Of a stretch of 64,000 nt of DNA, positions 7,230-15,504 are shown in pieces (positions within the stretch are counted from its first letter, which is position 1; each line of letters begins with the position of its first letter). Position numbers and translations under genes: made by a program. This stretch comes from Nocardia jinanensis. GTDB lineage: Bacteria > Actinomycetota > Actinomycetes > Mycobacteriales > Mycobacteriaceae. The stretch lies in the NCBI RefSeq assembly GCF_014645735.1, contig NZ_BMMH01000012.1, forward strand, positions 62,001 through 126,000. The letters are read 5' to 3'. The notes under the pieces are model-generated. The model searched no databases. It saw nothing but the letters and a program-made list of their open reading frames with translations, and was not told the DNA's origin.

Positions 7230-9128
7230 GTGTCGTCTGCACGCGATTTTCGCAACGTCGCCATCGTGGCCCATGTCGACCACGGTAAGACGACGCTCGT
7301 CGACGCCATGCTGAGGCAGTCCGGCGCATTCGCCGAGCGCGCCGAACCGGTCGACCGGGTGATGGATTCCGGCGATCTGGAACGCGAGAAGGGCATCACC
7401 ATTCTCGCCAAGAACACCGCCGTACACCGGCATCATCCCGACGGCAGCGTCACCGTCATCAATGTCATCGACACCCCCGGCCACGCCGACTTCGGTGGTG
7501 AGGTCGAACGCGGCCTGTCCATGGTCGACGGTGTGGTGCTGCTGGTGGACGCCTCCGAGGGTCCACTGCCCCAGACCCGGTTCGTCCTGCGCAAGGCGCT
7601 GTCGGCCTGTCTGCCGGTGATCCTGGTGGTCAACAAGACCGACCGCCCCGACGCGCGGATCGCCGAGGTCGTCGAGGAGAGCCACGACCTGCTGCTGGAC
7701 CTGGCCTCCGATCTCGACGACGATGCCGCCGAAGCCGCCGAACTCGCCCTCGACCTGCCGGTCCTCTACGCCTCGGGCCGCGCGGGCAAGGCGTCCAAGG
7801 AACAGCCCCAGAACGGCGAGGTGCCGAACGCGGAGAATCTGGACGCGCTGTTCGACGTGCTCCTGAACAACATCCCCGCCCCCAAGGGCGATCCGGCCGC
7901 ATCGCTGCAGGCCCATGTCACCAACCTCGACGCCTCGGCCTTCCTGGGCCGGCTCGCTCTGGTGCGGATCCACAACGGCGAGCTGCGCAAGGGCCAGAAC
8001 GTCGCGTGGATGCACGCCGACGGGGTGAAGACCGTCAAGATCACCGAACTGCTGCAGACCGTCGGCGTCGAGCGGCAGCCGGGTGAGCTCGCGGTGGCCG
8101 GCGATATCGTCGCCGTCGCCGGTATCTCCGACATCATGATCGGCGATACCCTCGCCGATCCGGACGAGCCCGTCGCGCTGCCCCGCATCACGGTGGACGA
8201 ACCCGCCATCTCGGTGGTCATCGGTACCAACACCTCGCCGCTGGTCGGCCGGGTCAAGGGCCACAAACTCACCGCCCGCATGGTGAAGTCCCGGCTCGAC
8301 CAGGAACTGGTGGGCAACGTCTCACTGCGCGTGCTCGATATCGGCCGTCCGGACGCCTGGGAGGTACAGGGCCGCGGCGAACTCGCGCTGGCCATCCTGG
8401 TCGAGCAGATGCGACGTGAGGGTTTCGAACTGACCGTCGGCAAGCCGCAGGTGGTGACCCGCCAGGTCGACGGCAAGGTGCACGAGCCCTACGAAGAACT
8501 CACCATCGATTGCCCCGACGAATACCTGGGCGCCATCACCCAGTTGCTGGCCGCCCGCAAGGGCAAGATGGTGCAGATGACCAACCACGCCGCCGGCTGG
8601 GTGCGGATGGAGTTCATCGTGCCCTCGCGCGGGCTGATCGGGTTCCGTACCGATTTCCTGACCGAGACCCGCGGCACCGGTATCGCCAACGCCGTCTCGC
8701 ACGGTTACGCGCCGTGGGCCGGTGAGATCCGGGCCCGGCACACGGGATCACTGGTTTCCGACCGGTCCGGCAGCGTGACCCCGTTCGCCATGATCCAACT
8801 GTCCGACCGCGGCCAGTTCTTCGTCGAGCCGGGTGCGGAAACCTACGAGGGCATGGTCGTCGGGATCAATCCGCGCGCCGAGGATCTCGATATCAATGTG
8901 ACCAAGGAGAAGAAGCTCACGAATATGCGCTCCTCCACGGCCGATGTCATGGAGACGCTCGCCAAGCCGCTGCAGCTGGACCTCGAGGCCGCCATGGAGT
9001 TCTGCGCCGCCGACGAATGCGTCGAGGTGACGCCGGAGTTCGTGCGGGTGCGCAAGCTCACACTGGGCTCCAACGAGCGCGCCCGGGAGCTGTCGCGCCG
9101 CAAGGCACGCGACCGGGCCGCGCTGTAA
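7230..9128 (+). CDS. typA: Translational GTPase TypA/BipA
   Basis: Ribosome-associated GTPase related to EF-G, involved in ribosome assembly and stress adaptation. It has 632 residues, normal length. The G1 motif is AHVDHGKTT (residues 14-22), the switch region contains EREKGITI, G3 is DTPGHADFGGEVER and G4 is NKTDRP. Domain II, the EF-G III/V-like part and the TypA-specific C-terminal domain follow (RGLIGFRTDFLTETRGTG). Start is GTG with a strong CAGGAGGA upstream. Followed closely by lpqW as in mycobacteria. Confidence 0.97.
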   Translation: MSSARDFRNVAIVAHVDHGKTTLVDAMLRQSGAFAERAEPVDRVMDSGDLEREKGITILAKNTAVHRHHPDGSVTVINVIDTPGHADFGGEVERGLSMVDGVVLLVDASEGPLPQTRFVLRKALSACLPVILVVNKTDRPDARIAEVVEESHDLLLDLASDLDDDAAEAAELALDLPVLYASGRAGKASKEQPQNGEVPNAENLDALFDVLLNNIPAPKGDPAASLQAHVTNLDASAFLGRLALVRIHNGELRKGQNVAWMHADGVKTVKITELLQTVGVERQPGELAVAGDIVAVAGISDIMIGDTLADPDEPVALPRITVDEPAISVVIGTNTSPLVGRVKGHKLTARMVKSRLDQELVGNVSLRVLDIGRPDAWEVQGRGELALAILVEQMRREGFELTVGKPQVVTRQVDGKVHEPYEELTIDCPDEYLGAITQLLAARKGKMVQMTNHAAGWVRMEFIVPSRGLIGFRTDFLTETRGTGIANAVSHGYAPWAGEIRARHTGSLVSDRSGSVTPFAMIQLSDRGQFFVEPGAETYEGMVVGINPRAEDLDINVTKEKKLTNMRSSTADVMETLAKPLQLDLEAAMEFCAADECVEVTPEFVRVRKLTLGSNERARELSRRKARDRAAL

Positions 9129-9160
9129 GCGGTTTCGCCGCCGGACGGGGCGGCGCGGGT

Positions 9161-10957
9161 ATGGGTAGAGTGCCGAACGTGATTTCGGGGAGGCGCGCGG
9201 CGCGGCGCGGGCTGCTTGTGCTCTTGGCGGTACTCGTTCCGGTCCTGGCCGGATGCACCGCCGACCCGCCGCCGCCCATCGCCAGTACGGACAGCCCGAA
9301 GACCGAACCGGCCCAGCCCACCAAGAACACGGTCGTGGTCGCTATCGACGACATCGGTATCGGGTTCAACCCGCATCTGCGGTCCGATCAGTCTCCGGCG
9401 ACCGCCGCGGTAGCGGCCATGGTGCTGCCGAGCCCGTTCCGGCCGACCCCGGACCCGGCGCTCCCGGGCGGCACGCTCTGGGTACCGGATAGCGCGCTGA
9501 TCGATTCGGCGTCGGTGACCGCCCAGGCGCCGTTGACCGTCACCTACAAGCTGAAGGATCAGGCCAACTGGTCCGACGGCGCGCCCATCGCGGCCGAGGA
9601 TTTCCACTACCTGTGGCAGCAGATGATCACCCAGCCGGGCGTTATCGATCCGGCCGGTTATCGGCTCATCTCCGAGGTCCGGTCCTCGGGTGGCGGGAAA
9701 ACGGTCTCCGTGGTGTTCGACCGGCCGTATCCGGCGTGGCCGCAACTGTTCGCGAATCTGCTGCCCTCGCATCTGATGAAGGATTCCCCGGGCGGTTTCC
9801 AGCGCACGCTGGTCGAGCAGATCCCGGTATCGGGTGGGAACTTCACCATCGAATCCGCCGACCCGGGCCGCGACGAGATCCTGCTGGAACGCAACGACCG
9901 GTTCTGGGGCACGCCGGCCCGTCCCGACCAGATCCTGCTGCGTCGCGGCGGGACCCCCGCCCAGCTGGCGGATTCGCTGCGCACCGGCGATACCCAGATG
10001 GCGCTCGTGCACGGTGGGGTGGCCACTCAGGCCCAGCTGGCCGCGATTCCCTCGGTCCGCACCGCGATCATGCCGCAGTCCCGGCAACTACGCCTCACCC
10101 TCAACGGACGCGAAGGAGTCCTCGCCGACCACCGGGTCCGGACCGCCATCCTGGCGCTGCTGGACCCCGCGCTGCTGGCCACGGTCGGCGCGCAGACCGG
10201 TAACTGGGTGGATCCGGTACGCGCGCAGGTGCTCTCCCCCTCCGATCCCGGCTATGCCCCGACCGAACCCCCCCGCCTCACCGCCGACCAGGCGTTCGGC
10301 CTGCTGGGCGAGGCCGGCTTCGGCCGCGCCCCGGAACCGCCGCCGGTCTCGGCGACCTCACCGGCCCCGCGCCCCCGCTCGCTGGCCCGTAACGGGGAAC
10401 CGCTGGTATTGCGGATCGGCGCGGTGACCGGCGACGATACCGCGCTCGCGGTGGCCAATACCGCCGCCGACCAGTTGCGCAGCGCCGGGATCGACGCGTC
10501 GGTGCGCAATCTCGCGGCCGACGAGCTGTACGGCAAAGGCCTGGTGGACAACGAAGTCGACGCCGTCGTCGGCTGGGAGGCGACCGGTGGTGATCCCGCC
10601 ACGGCGCTGGCCTCCCGCTACGGGTGCCCGCCCGCGGCACCCACCACGCCCACGACCGATGGTGAGACGACCGAGGTTCCGGCTGCCGTGGAAGCGGCCC
10701 GCCGGGCACCGAGCAATCTGTCGGGTCTCTGCGATCAGCAATTCCAGCCCTCGATCGACGGCGCCCTGCACGGAGTGGAGGTACCGCGGACCTTGGGCGA
10801 GGCCGAACCCCGGCTGTGGGGAGAGTCCACGGTGCTACCGATCGTGCAGGACAATGTGGTGGCCGCCGCCGGTCCGTCGGTGGACGGGGCTTCGCTGAGC
10901 GGCGCGATCCAGGCCGGGATCTTCGGCGACGCGGCGATGTGGCGGCGAGTCCCGTGA
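9161..10957 (+). CDS. lpqW: Lipoprotein LpqW-like (solute-binding-protein fold)
   Basis: Family-5 (oligopeptide-type) solute-binding-protein fold anchored as a lipoprotein: a basic N-terminus, hydrophobic core and lipobox LVPVLAGC near residue 32 (counted from 9161), then a Pro-rich linker. In mycobacteria LpqW helps set the balance between polar PIMs and lipoarabinomannan and is linked genetically to pimE, which fits this neighbourhood. No permease or ATPase is nearby, so a transport role is unlikely. ATG 9161 was chosen; GTG at 9170 or 9179 would also keep the signal peptide. Its TGA overlaps the GTG of mshB. Confidence 0.88.
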   Translation: MGRVPNVISGRRAARRGLLVLLAVLVPVLAGCTADPPPPIASTDSPKTEPAQPTKNTVVVAIDDIGIGFNPHLRSDQSPATAAVAAMVLPSPFRPTPDPALPGGTLWVPDSALIDSASVTAQAPLTVTYKLKDQANWSDGAPIAAEDFHYLWQQMITQPGVIDPAGYRLISEVRSSGGGKTVSVVFDRPYPAWPQLFANLLPSHLMKDSPGGFQRTLVEQIPVSGGNFTIESADPGRDEILLERNDRFWGTPARPDQILLRRGGTPAQLADSLRTGDTQMALVHGGVATQAQLAAIPSVRTAIMPQSRQLRLTLNGREGVLADHRVRTAILALLDPALLATVGAQTGNWVDPVRAQVLSPSDPGYAPTEPPRLTADQAFGLLGEAGFGRAPEPPPVSATSPAPRPRSLARNGEPLVLRIGAVTGDDTALAVANTAADQLRSAGIDASVRNLAADELYGKGLVDNEVDAVVGWEATGGDPATALASRYGCPPAAPTTPTTDGETTEVPAAVEAARRAPSNLSGLCDQQFQPSIDGALHGVEVPRTLGEAEPRLWGESTVLPIVQDNVVAAAGPSVDGASLSGAIQAGIFGDAAMWRRVP

Positions 10958-11850
10958 CCGTATCCCGCGACCGGGGTACGGGTGGACTGTTGCTGGTCCA
11001 CGCTCATCCCGACGACGAGACGATCACCACCGGCGGCACCATCGCCCGCTATCGGCGTCTCGGTGTGCCCGTGACCGTGGTGACCTGCACCCTCGGTGAA
11101 GAAGGCGAGGTGCTCGGCGAACAGTGGGCCGGGCTGACCGCCGATCGGGCCGATCAGCTGGGCGGGTTCCGGATCGGCGAACTCACCAGCGCCCTGGCCG
11201 AACTCGATGCCGGTCCGCCGTATTTCCTGGGCGGGGCCGGCCGCTGGCGCGACTCGGGTATGGCCGGGACCCCCGCCGCTGAACATCCGCGGGCATTCGT
11301 CGCTTCCGGTGCCGAAGCGGTGCGGGCCCTCACCGGCGTGATCCTCGAACTGCGGCCGCGGGTGGTGGTGACCTACGACCCGCACGGCGGATACGGCCAC
11401 CCGGACCATATCCACGCCAACCGGGTGACCACCGAGGCCGTCGAAGCCGCGGCCGAGACAGGCTGGGACACGCCCAAGTTCTATTGGACCGTGACCGACG
11501 CGGATATCCTGAGCGACCATCTGCGCGCGCTGGCCCGGCGCACGGTCGACGGCCTGCCCGGTGCGCTGCCGCCCGGCTGGCGGCTGCCCGCGGAGAACGA
11601 GTTGGCCTGTGTACCCGGTAATTCGGTGACCACGACGATCGATGTCGCCGACGCGCTGCCCGAGAAGCGTGCGGCCCTGCGGGCCCACGCCACCCAGCTC
11701 ACTGTCGCGCCGTCCGGCCGGGAATTCGCGCTGACCAATATGATCGCCCAGCCGGTCCTACCGGAGGAGCACTATATTCTGGTCCGCGGTCGCGCCTGGG
11801 CCGGCGGTCCGGACGGCCGGGAAGACGACCTCTTCGCCGGGTTGGTGTAG
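10954..11850 (+). CDS. mshB: GlcNAc-inositol deacetylase MshB (mycothiol synthesis)
   Basis: Zinc-dependent deacetylase of the LmbE/PIG-L fold that removes the acetyl group from GlcNAc-Ins in mycothiol biosynthesis. There are 298 residues. The metal motif HAHPDDE is at 16-22, and the third ligand lies in GGYGHPDHIHANR. The GTG start overlaps the lpqW stop (GTGA), so it is translationally coupled to it, and it starts directly before the Rossmann-like first strand. Mycothiol use is also suggested by the MDMPI-fold gene at 22126. Confidence 0.94.
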   Translation: MTVSRDRGTGGLLLVHAHPDDETITTGGTIARYRRLGVPVTVVTCTLGEEGEVLGEQWAGLTADRADQLGGFRIGELTSALAELDAGPPYFLGGAGRWRDSGMAGTPAAEHPRAFVASGAEAVRALTGVILELRPRVVVTYDPHGGYGHPDHIHANRVTTEAVEAAAETGWDTPKFYWTVTDADILSDHLRALARRTVDGLPGALPPGWRLPAENELACVPGNSVTTTIDVADALPEKRAALRAHATQLTVAPSGREFALTNMIAQPVLPEEHYILVRGRAWAGGPDGREDDLFAGLV

Positions 11851-11968
11851 CCGGACGGCGCCCGCGCCCGAATAGACTCGGCGTCATGCAGCACTCGGAT
11901 TCGGACAGCGGGATCGATCCCGGCGCCGCAGCGACCACGCGGTGGTATTCCGCGACTCGGTCGCGCCG

Positions 11969-12397
11969 ATGACCGCGGCCGTCGAGCAGGCGGGTGCGGA
12001 TACCCGTTCGCGATGGGCCGCACTGGCGAGCGGGATACTCGCTCCGGTGCTGATCGTGGTCCTGATCGTGGACGCGGTGATCACGCTGGCGCTGGAGGTG
12101 CTCTACCTGCCCCTCTATATCGGCAGTGTCGCGGTACCGCTGGCCGCGCTGATCGCCGCGCCGGTGAATGTGGCGCTGGTATGGGCGGCCGCCACGGTGA
12201 CTACCCGGTCGACCGTGTTGTTCCTGCCGATCGCGGCCTGGCTGGCCGCCTTCCTGATCGCGGCGAGCCGCGGGCCCGGCGGGGACGTCCCGCTACGCAG
12301 CGATCTGCCGACCCTGCTGTTGTTCCTGTGCGGAGCGGTGGCACCGCTGGTCTACATGTACGTAGCCGCCAACCGGGCGAAACGCCCGCTGCGGTGA
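11969..12397 (+). CDS. Small conserved membrane protein (Rv1171-like position)
   Basis: A 142-residue protein of unknown function with about four hydrophobic segments (ILAPVLIVVLIVDAVITLAL; SVAVPLAALIAAPVNVALVW; VLFLPIAAWLAAFLIAAS; LLLFLCGAVAPLVYMYVA). Its position after mshB corresponds to a membrane protein in the same place in mycobacteria. The start is uncertain: ATG 11969 or GTG 11942. A 28-codon frame beginning at ATG 11886 ends in a TGA overlapping ATG 11969 (ATGA) and might be a leader peptide, but has no good ribosome-binding site. Confidence 0.75.
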   Translation: MTAAVEQAGADTRSRWAALASGILAPVLIVVLIVDAVITLALEVLYLPLYIGSVAVPLAALIAAPVNVALVWAAATVTTRSTVLFLPIAAWLAAFLIAASRGPGGDVPLRSDLPTLLLFLCGAVAPLVYMYVAANRAKRPLR

Positions 12398-12419
12398 CCC
12401 GGTCGCCGGGCGGCGGTGG

Positions 12420-13136
12420 TCACCAGGCTCCGTATTCCGGGACGAGGATGTTGTTCACATCCACTCCCACCCCGTCGACCGTGCGATTGTCGATCTCGAA
12501 CTGGTGCAGATGCGCGGCCGGGTGGATATAACCCGGCGCCGTCCCCCAGTCGTGCTGCCAGAACCACGCGCCCACACCGGCCGTGCGGGCCAGATCGATG
12601 GTCGGGGCGTTGGCGTAGACACCGGTGTTCTCCCGGCCGATCACCGCCTGCCAGCCGAGCAGGTACGGCAGGATCATGGTCGCGAATTCCACCGCGTTCG
12701 GGTTGTCGTCGATCGAGGCGTAGATCGGCCGGTTGTCCGGCCCGCCGGCGGCCCGGTGCAGGGTCAGACCCCGCTCGGCGTGCCGGCGACCGGCGTCGTA
12801 TCCGCCCCGCCAGTCGGCCGTGGAGCCTTTGCCGAACTGGTAGCAGGACACGATCGTCAGCCCGGCGGCCCGCAGATCCGCGACTTCTCCGGCCAATAGT
12901 GGTTTCCCGGCCATCCATTCCGCCCCCGGCCTGCGGTCGGATACATAGCGGATGACACCGGTATGACCGGCCGCGGTGATGGCTGCCGCGGACGGCACAC
13001 CCCCGGCGTAGTCGAGCAGAGTTCCCAGCGCGGCGGCGCCGGCGCGGGGCGCTCCGAGGGCCGACCCCACAGCGCCCGCGGCCACGGCGGCAGCCGTGTA
13101 GCCGAGCAGAGCACGACGAGACAGTGCAGAAACCAT
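12420..13136 (-). CDS. Tat-exported DUF1906 (glycoside-hydrolase-like) protein
   Basis: A 238-residue exported protein of the Rv2525c-like family, whose fold resembles lysozyme-type GH25 barrels. The N-terminus has a Tat motif, SRRALLGYTAAAVAAGAVG, and a likely cleavage near GAAA. The mature part starts TLLDYAGGVPSAAAITAAG and contains the acidic strands IVSCYQFGKGS, IYASIDDNPN and the C-terminal QFEIDNRTVDGVGVDVN expected for the fold. A cell-wall-linked role is inferred. Start ATG is preceded by AAGGAG at proper spacing. Convergent with the preceding membrane-protein gene. Confidence 0.85.
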   Translation of the reverse strand: MVSALSRRALLGYTAAAVAAGAVGSALGAPRAGAAALGTLLDYAGGVPSAAAITAAGHTGVIRYVSDRRPGAEWMAGKPLLAGEVADLRAAGLTIVSCYQFGKGSTADWRGGYDAGRRHAERGLTLHRAAGGPDNRPIYASIDDNPNAVEFATMILPYLLGWQAVIGRENTGVYANAPTIDLARTAGVGAWFWQHDWGTAPGYIHPAAHLHQFEIDNRTVDGVGVDVNNILVPEYGAW

Positions 13137-13794
13137 CGCGGACTCCTTCGCACACCCCGGGTGAACAGAAACAGCGTGCCCGGCGCACCTTCCCCATGAG
13201 CACTACGTGCGCCGGGAGCCTCGAACGTGCGGTTATTCCACCATATGCACACCCCGACCGCCAGAACCAACGGCCCCACACGCCACAGCACTTTCGGCAC
13301 CACCTCCCACGGCGCAGGTCGAGGACCCGATACGCCGCCCCCAACGGGCGCATCGACGCACCTGCCGCAATCCAACGCGCTCACCCGACCCGAAGCCCGC
13401 GTCGCCGAGAACCCTCCGGTGGCCTATCCGTCGCTGATCGACCTCAGTGGCCGCCACCCGACCTGTTCCGGAGCGACGAGGCGCGGCCGCGCGGCAACCG
13501 AGTGCGTGCGACGTGCGCTCGGCCGTTCATAGATCGCCGACTTCGAGCACTACGCCGACTTCGAGCACTACACAGCACCGTCCACTCACTCCGGCCGACC
13601 GAGGCCTACTCCTGCAACCCTCTCCCGCATGCAACTCCTGCACACCCCTCCCGTACCCCGGATGGTCCACCTCGGCAGGCGGGGCCCGCCCCGGTTCTGG
13701 AGCGACGAAGCGAAGGAGCGCAGCGACTGAGCGAAGGAGTGAAGAACCGGGGTTGATAGGGCCCCGCCCCGCGGCGCCGAAGGCGCCGCCGAAA
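13137..13794. other. Gene-free stretch with repeats
   Basis: This 658-base stretch lies between two leftward genes. It contains an exact 18-bp tandem duplication (CGCCGACTTCGAGCACTA at 13535-13552 and 13553-13570) and copy C of the dispersed palindromic element at its right end. Open frames through it give low-complexity translations, and I see no gene. The promoter of the DUF1906 gene should lie at its left end. Confidence 0.6.
13660..13794 (-). repeat. Dispersed palindromic intergenic element, copy C
   Basis: Reverse orientation relative to copy A. The 111-bp core (13679-13789) matches copy D at 57039-57149 in 110 of 111 positions; the only change is GGTTGATAGG against GGTTAATAGG. It directly abuts the stop codon of the upstream leftward gene (TGA at 13795-13797), so its GCGGCGCC-GAA-GGCGCCGC hairpin may act as that gene's terminator. 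Confidence 0.9.
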
Positions 13795-14958
13795 TCACAG
13801 CAGCCGGTCTATGCGGTCGCCCACGTCCAAAGTCCGCATCGCCGGGTCGGCCAGTTCGGCCCGGACCACCCGGACCACCCGCGCGACGATCTGTTTCTTG
13901 ATTCCCGCCAGTACGCCGAGCACCGCCGCGCGCATACCCTGCGCCGCGTATTCGAGGCGGATGTTCTCCCGTACCGGCGGGTCGACCTCCACCACGATGA
14001 GCAGCGGATCGGCGGCATGCGCGGTGAGTTGCAGCGGTATCTCGACATCCGCGCGGTAGTGGTTGTCCTTGAGCACGCTGACCGTGATGTCGAGTGAGAC
14101 CGGGACGAGCAGGTCGAACCGGACCAGCGCGATATCGTCGTCGGCCGGCGCCGCCTCCGGTACCCGGTCGGTGAGTACGGGCCGTCCGACCTCACCGCGT
14201 ACCGTGACCTCGGCCGCCGCCCGGGGTCCGGTGCGCAGGGGGCCGATCTCGATCTGCCGGTCGGCGAGGTGGGTGACGAATTGTTCGAGGCGGTCGCGGG
14301 TGACGATGCGGGGGAAGAACCGCCGCCCGAATTCCGCGTAGTCGATCCAGTCGAATTCGGTGCGGGTGCGGTGTGGGGAGCGTGCACGGGCGACGATGGC
14401 CTCGACATCGTAGATACGGCTGCGCATCACCCCCGGGTCGCGCAGCATTGCGTTCACGCGGTACGCGACTTCGCGCTGCAACAACCCGGCGATCGGGTCG
14501 AGCAGCCATTCGGCCACCGAGTCGGCGGCGGACAGCCGCAGCAGCACACTGACATCCGTCGGCTGCACGCTCGGGATATCGATCACGATCAGCAGCGGGT
14601 CGGCGGTGCGGGCGTGGAAGGTGAGGCCGATCGACACCACTGTTTCCGACCGCAGTGGTTTACCACCGAGCAGGATCTTGACCCGAAGCGATACCGGTAT
14701 CCGCACGTCGAAGGCGATTTCGGAGCCGCGTCGCACTACCACCGGCCGGTCGATCCGGCCTTCGGCGAGGAATCCGGCCAGCCCGGCGGGCGCCAGGTTG
14801 ACCGGTCCGATGGTCAGCCCGCGGCCGGTGATCCCGGCGACCGCCGCCTCGATCCGCCGTTCGGTCACCGCGTGGGTGACGAACCGCTTGCCGAACTCGG
14901 CGTAGTCGATCCATCCCGGGTCGCCTACTTCGATCGGTTCCATGAGTCGTTCCGACAC
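13795..14958 (-). CDS. Protein with two tandem homologous domains of unknown function
   Basis: A 387-residue, apparently soluble protein without signal peptide. It is built from two repeats of about 188 residues. Each begins WIDYAEFGxRF (residues 16 and 204), continues through a xIxIGP strand, a GEx(G)RPV segment and an RIPVSL/LLVPVSL strand, and reaches HAxxADPLLIVxxxxP and a C-terminal helical stretch. The long amphipathic strand pattern recalls lipid-binding tubular (TULIP-like) folds, but that is speculation. GTG 14958 is preferred because AGAGG lies five bases upstream; GTG 14976 is the alternative. The stop abuts the palindromic element. Confidence 0.75.
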   Translation of the reverse strand: MSERLMEPIEVGDPGWIDYAEFGKRFVTHAVTERRIEAAVAGITGRGLTIGPVNLAPAGLAGFLAEGRIDRPVVVRRGSEIAFDVRIPVSLRVKILLGGKPLRSETVVSIGLTFHARTADPLLIVIDIPSVQPTDVSVLLRLSAADSVAEWLLDPIAGLLQREVAYRVNAMLRDPGVMRSRIYDVEAIVARARSPHRTRTEFDWIDYAEFGRRFFPRIVTRDRLEQFVTHLADRQIEIGPLRTGPRAAAEVTVRGEVGRPVLTDRVPEAAPADDDIALVRFDLLVPVSLDITVSVLKDNHYRADVEIPLQLTAHAADPLLIVVEVDPPVRENIRLEYAAQGMRAAVLGVLAGIKKQIVARVVRVVRAELADPAMRTLDVGDRIDRLL

Positions 14959-15024
14959 CCCTACCTCTACCTCCACCGGATGAGGGTCACGCTACGCGTA
15001 GAAGGTATCGACCCGGCAAGCCCG

Positions 15025-15500
15025 TCACCACCCGGGTTCGAGCCGCCCGTAACCGACGATGTGGATATCGGGTACCGCGGTGGGGTTCCAGCGTTCGATA
15101 CCGACCGTGTCGCCCTCGTTACCGCCGATCGTGGTGAGGGTGCCGTTGTCCGCGGTGAGCACGATATTGGTGTGCTGGCCGAATCTGCTCGCCGGGGGAT
15201 CACATCGCCGGTCGCCGGCCGGTATCCCGACCCGACGCCGGCGAAGCGGCCCGAACTCTCGTAGTACTCCTGCAAGGTGGAGACCCCGGGGATCCGCCAC
15301 GACCCGGAATTCGGGTTGGCCAGCGGAATCCCGGCCGCGCGCATTACCCAGCTCACGAAGTTCGCGCACCACGGTTCGTCGTTTCCCTCCGAATACCCGC
15401 TTCCGGTTCGGGGGTCGGCGAATTCGGCCGCGGCGCCGTCGACGACGCGGGCCTGTTCCGGCGCCAGCGCGGTCCGGTCGATGACGGGGAAGGCGGTGAG
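15025..15500 (-). pseudogene. Broken CHAP-domain (amidase/endopeptidase-like) gene
   Basis: Two leftward frames together encode a CHAP-like cell-wall hydrolase domain. The first reads DEPWCANFVSWVMRAAGIPL, with the catalytic-type cysteine, through to GYRPATGDVI. The second reads SRFGQHTNIVLTADNG to GDTVGIERWNP and VGYGRLEPGW. They are joined only if one base is added in a run of five C (plus-strand GGGGG near 15194-15198). No usable start codon lies upstream in the first frame before it merges with the end of the MFS gene. I call it a pseudogene; a sequencing error at the homopolymer would explain the frameshift but not the missing start. Confidence 0.65.
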
Positions 15501-15504
15501 GCGA

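Noticed and set aside
11886-11972. 28-codon frame overlapping the start of the membrane-protein gene
   Set aside because: ATGA overlap is suggestive, but there is no ribosome-binding site and no recognisable peptide; mentioned only as a possible leader.
13124-13756. Several overlapping rightward frames between the DUF1906 gene and copy C
   Set aside because: Low-complexity Arg/Pro/Ser translations ending in the palindromic element; no start context and no family.
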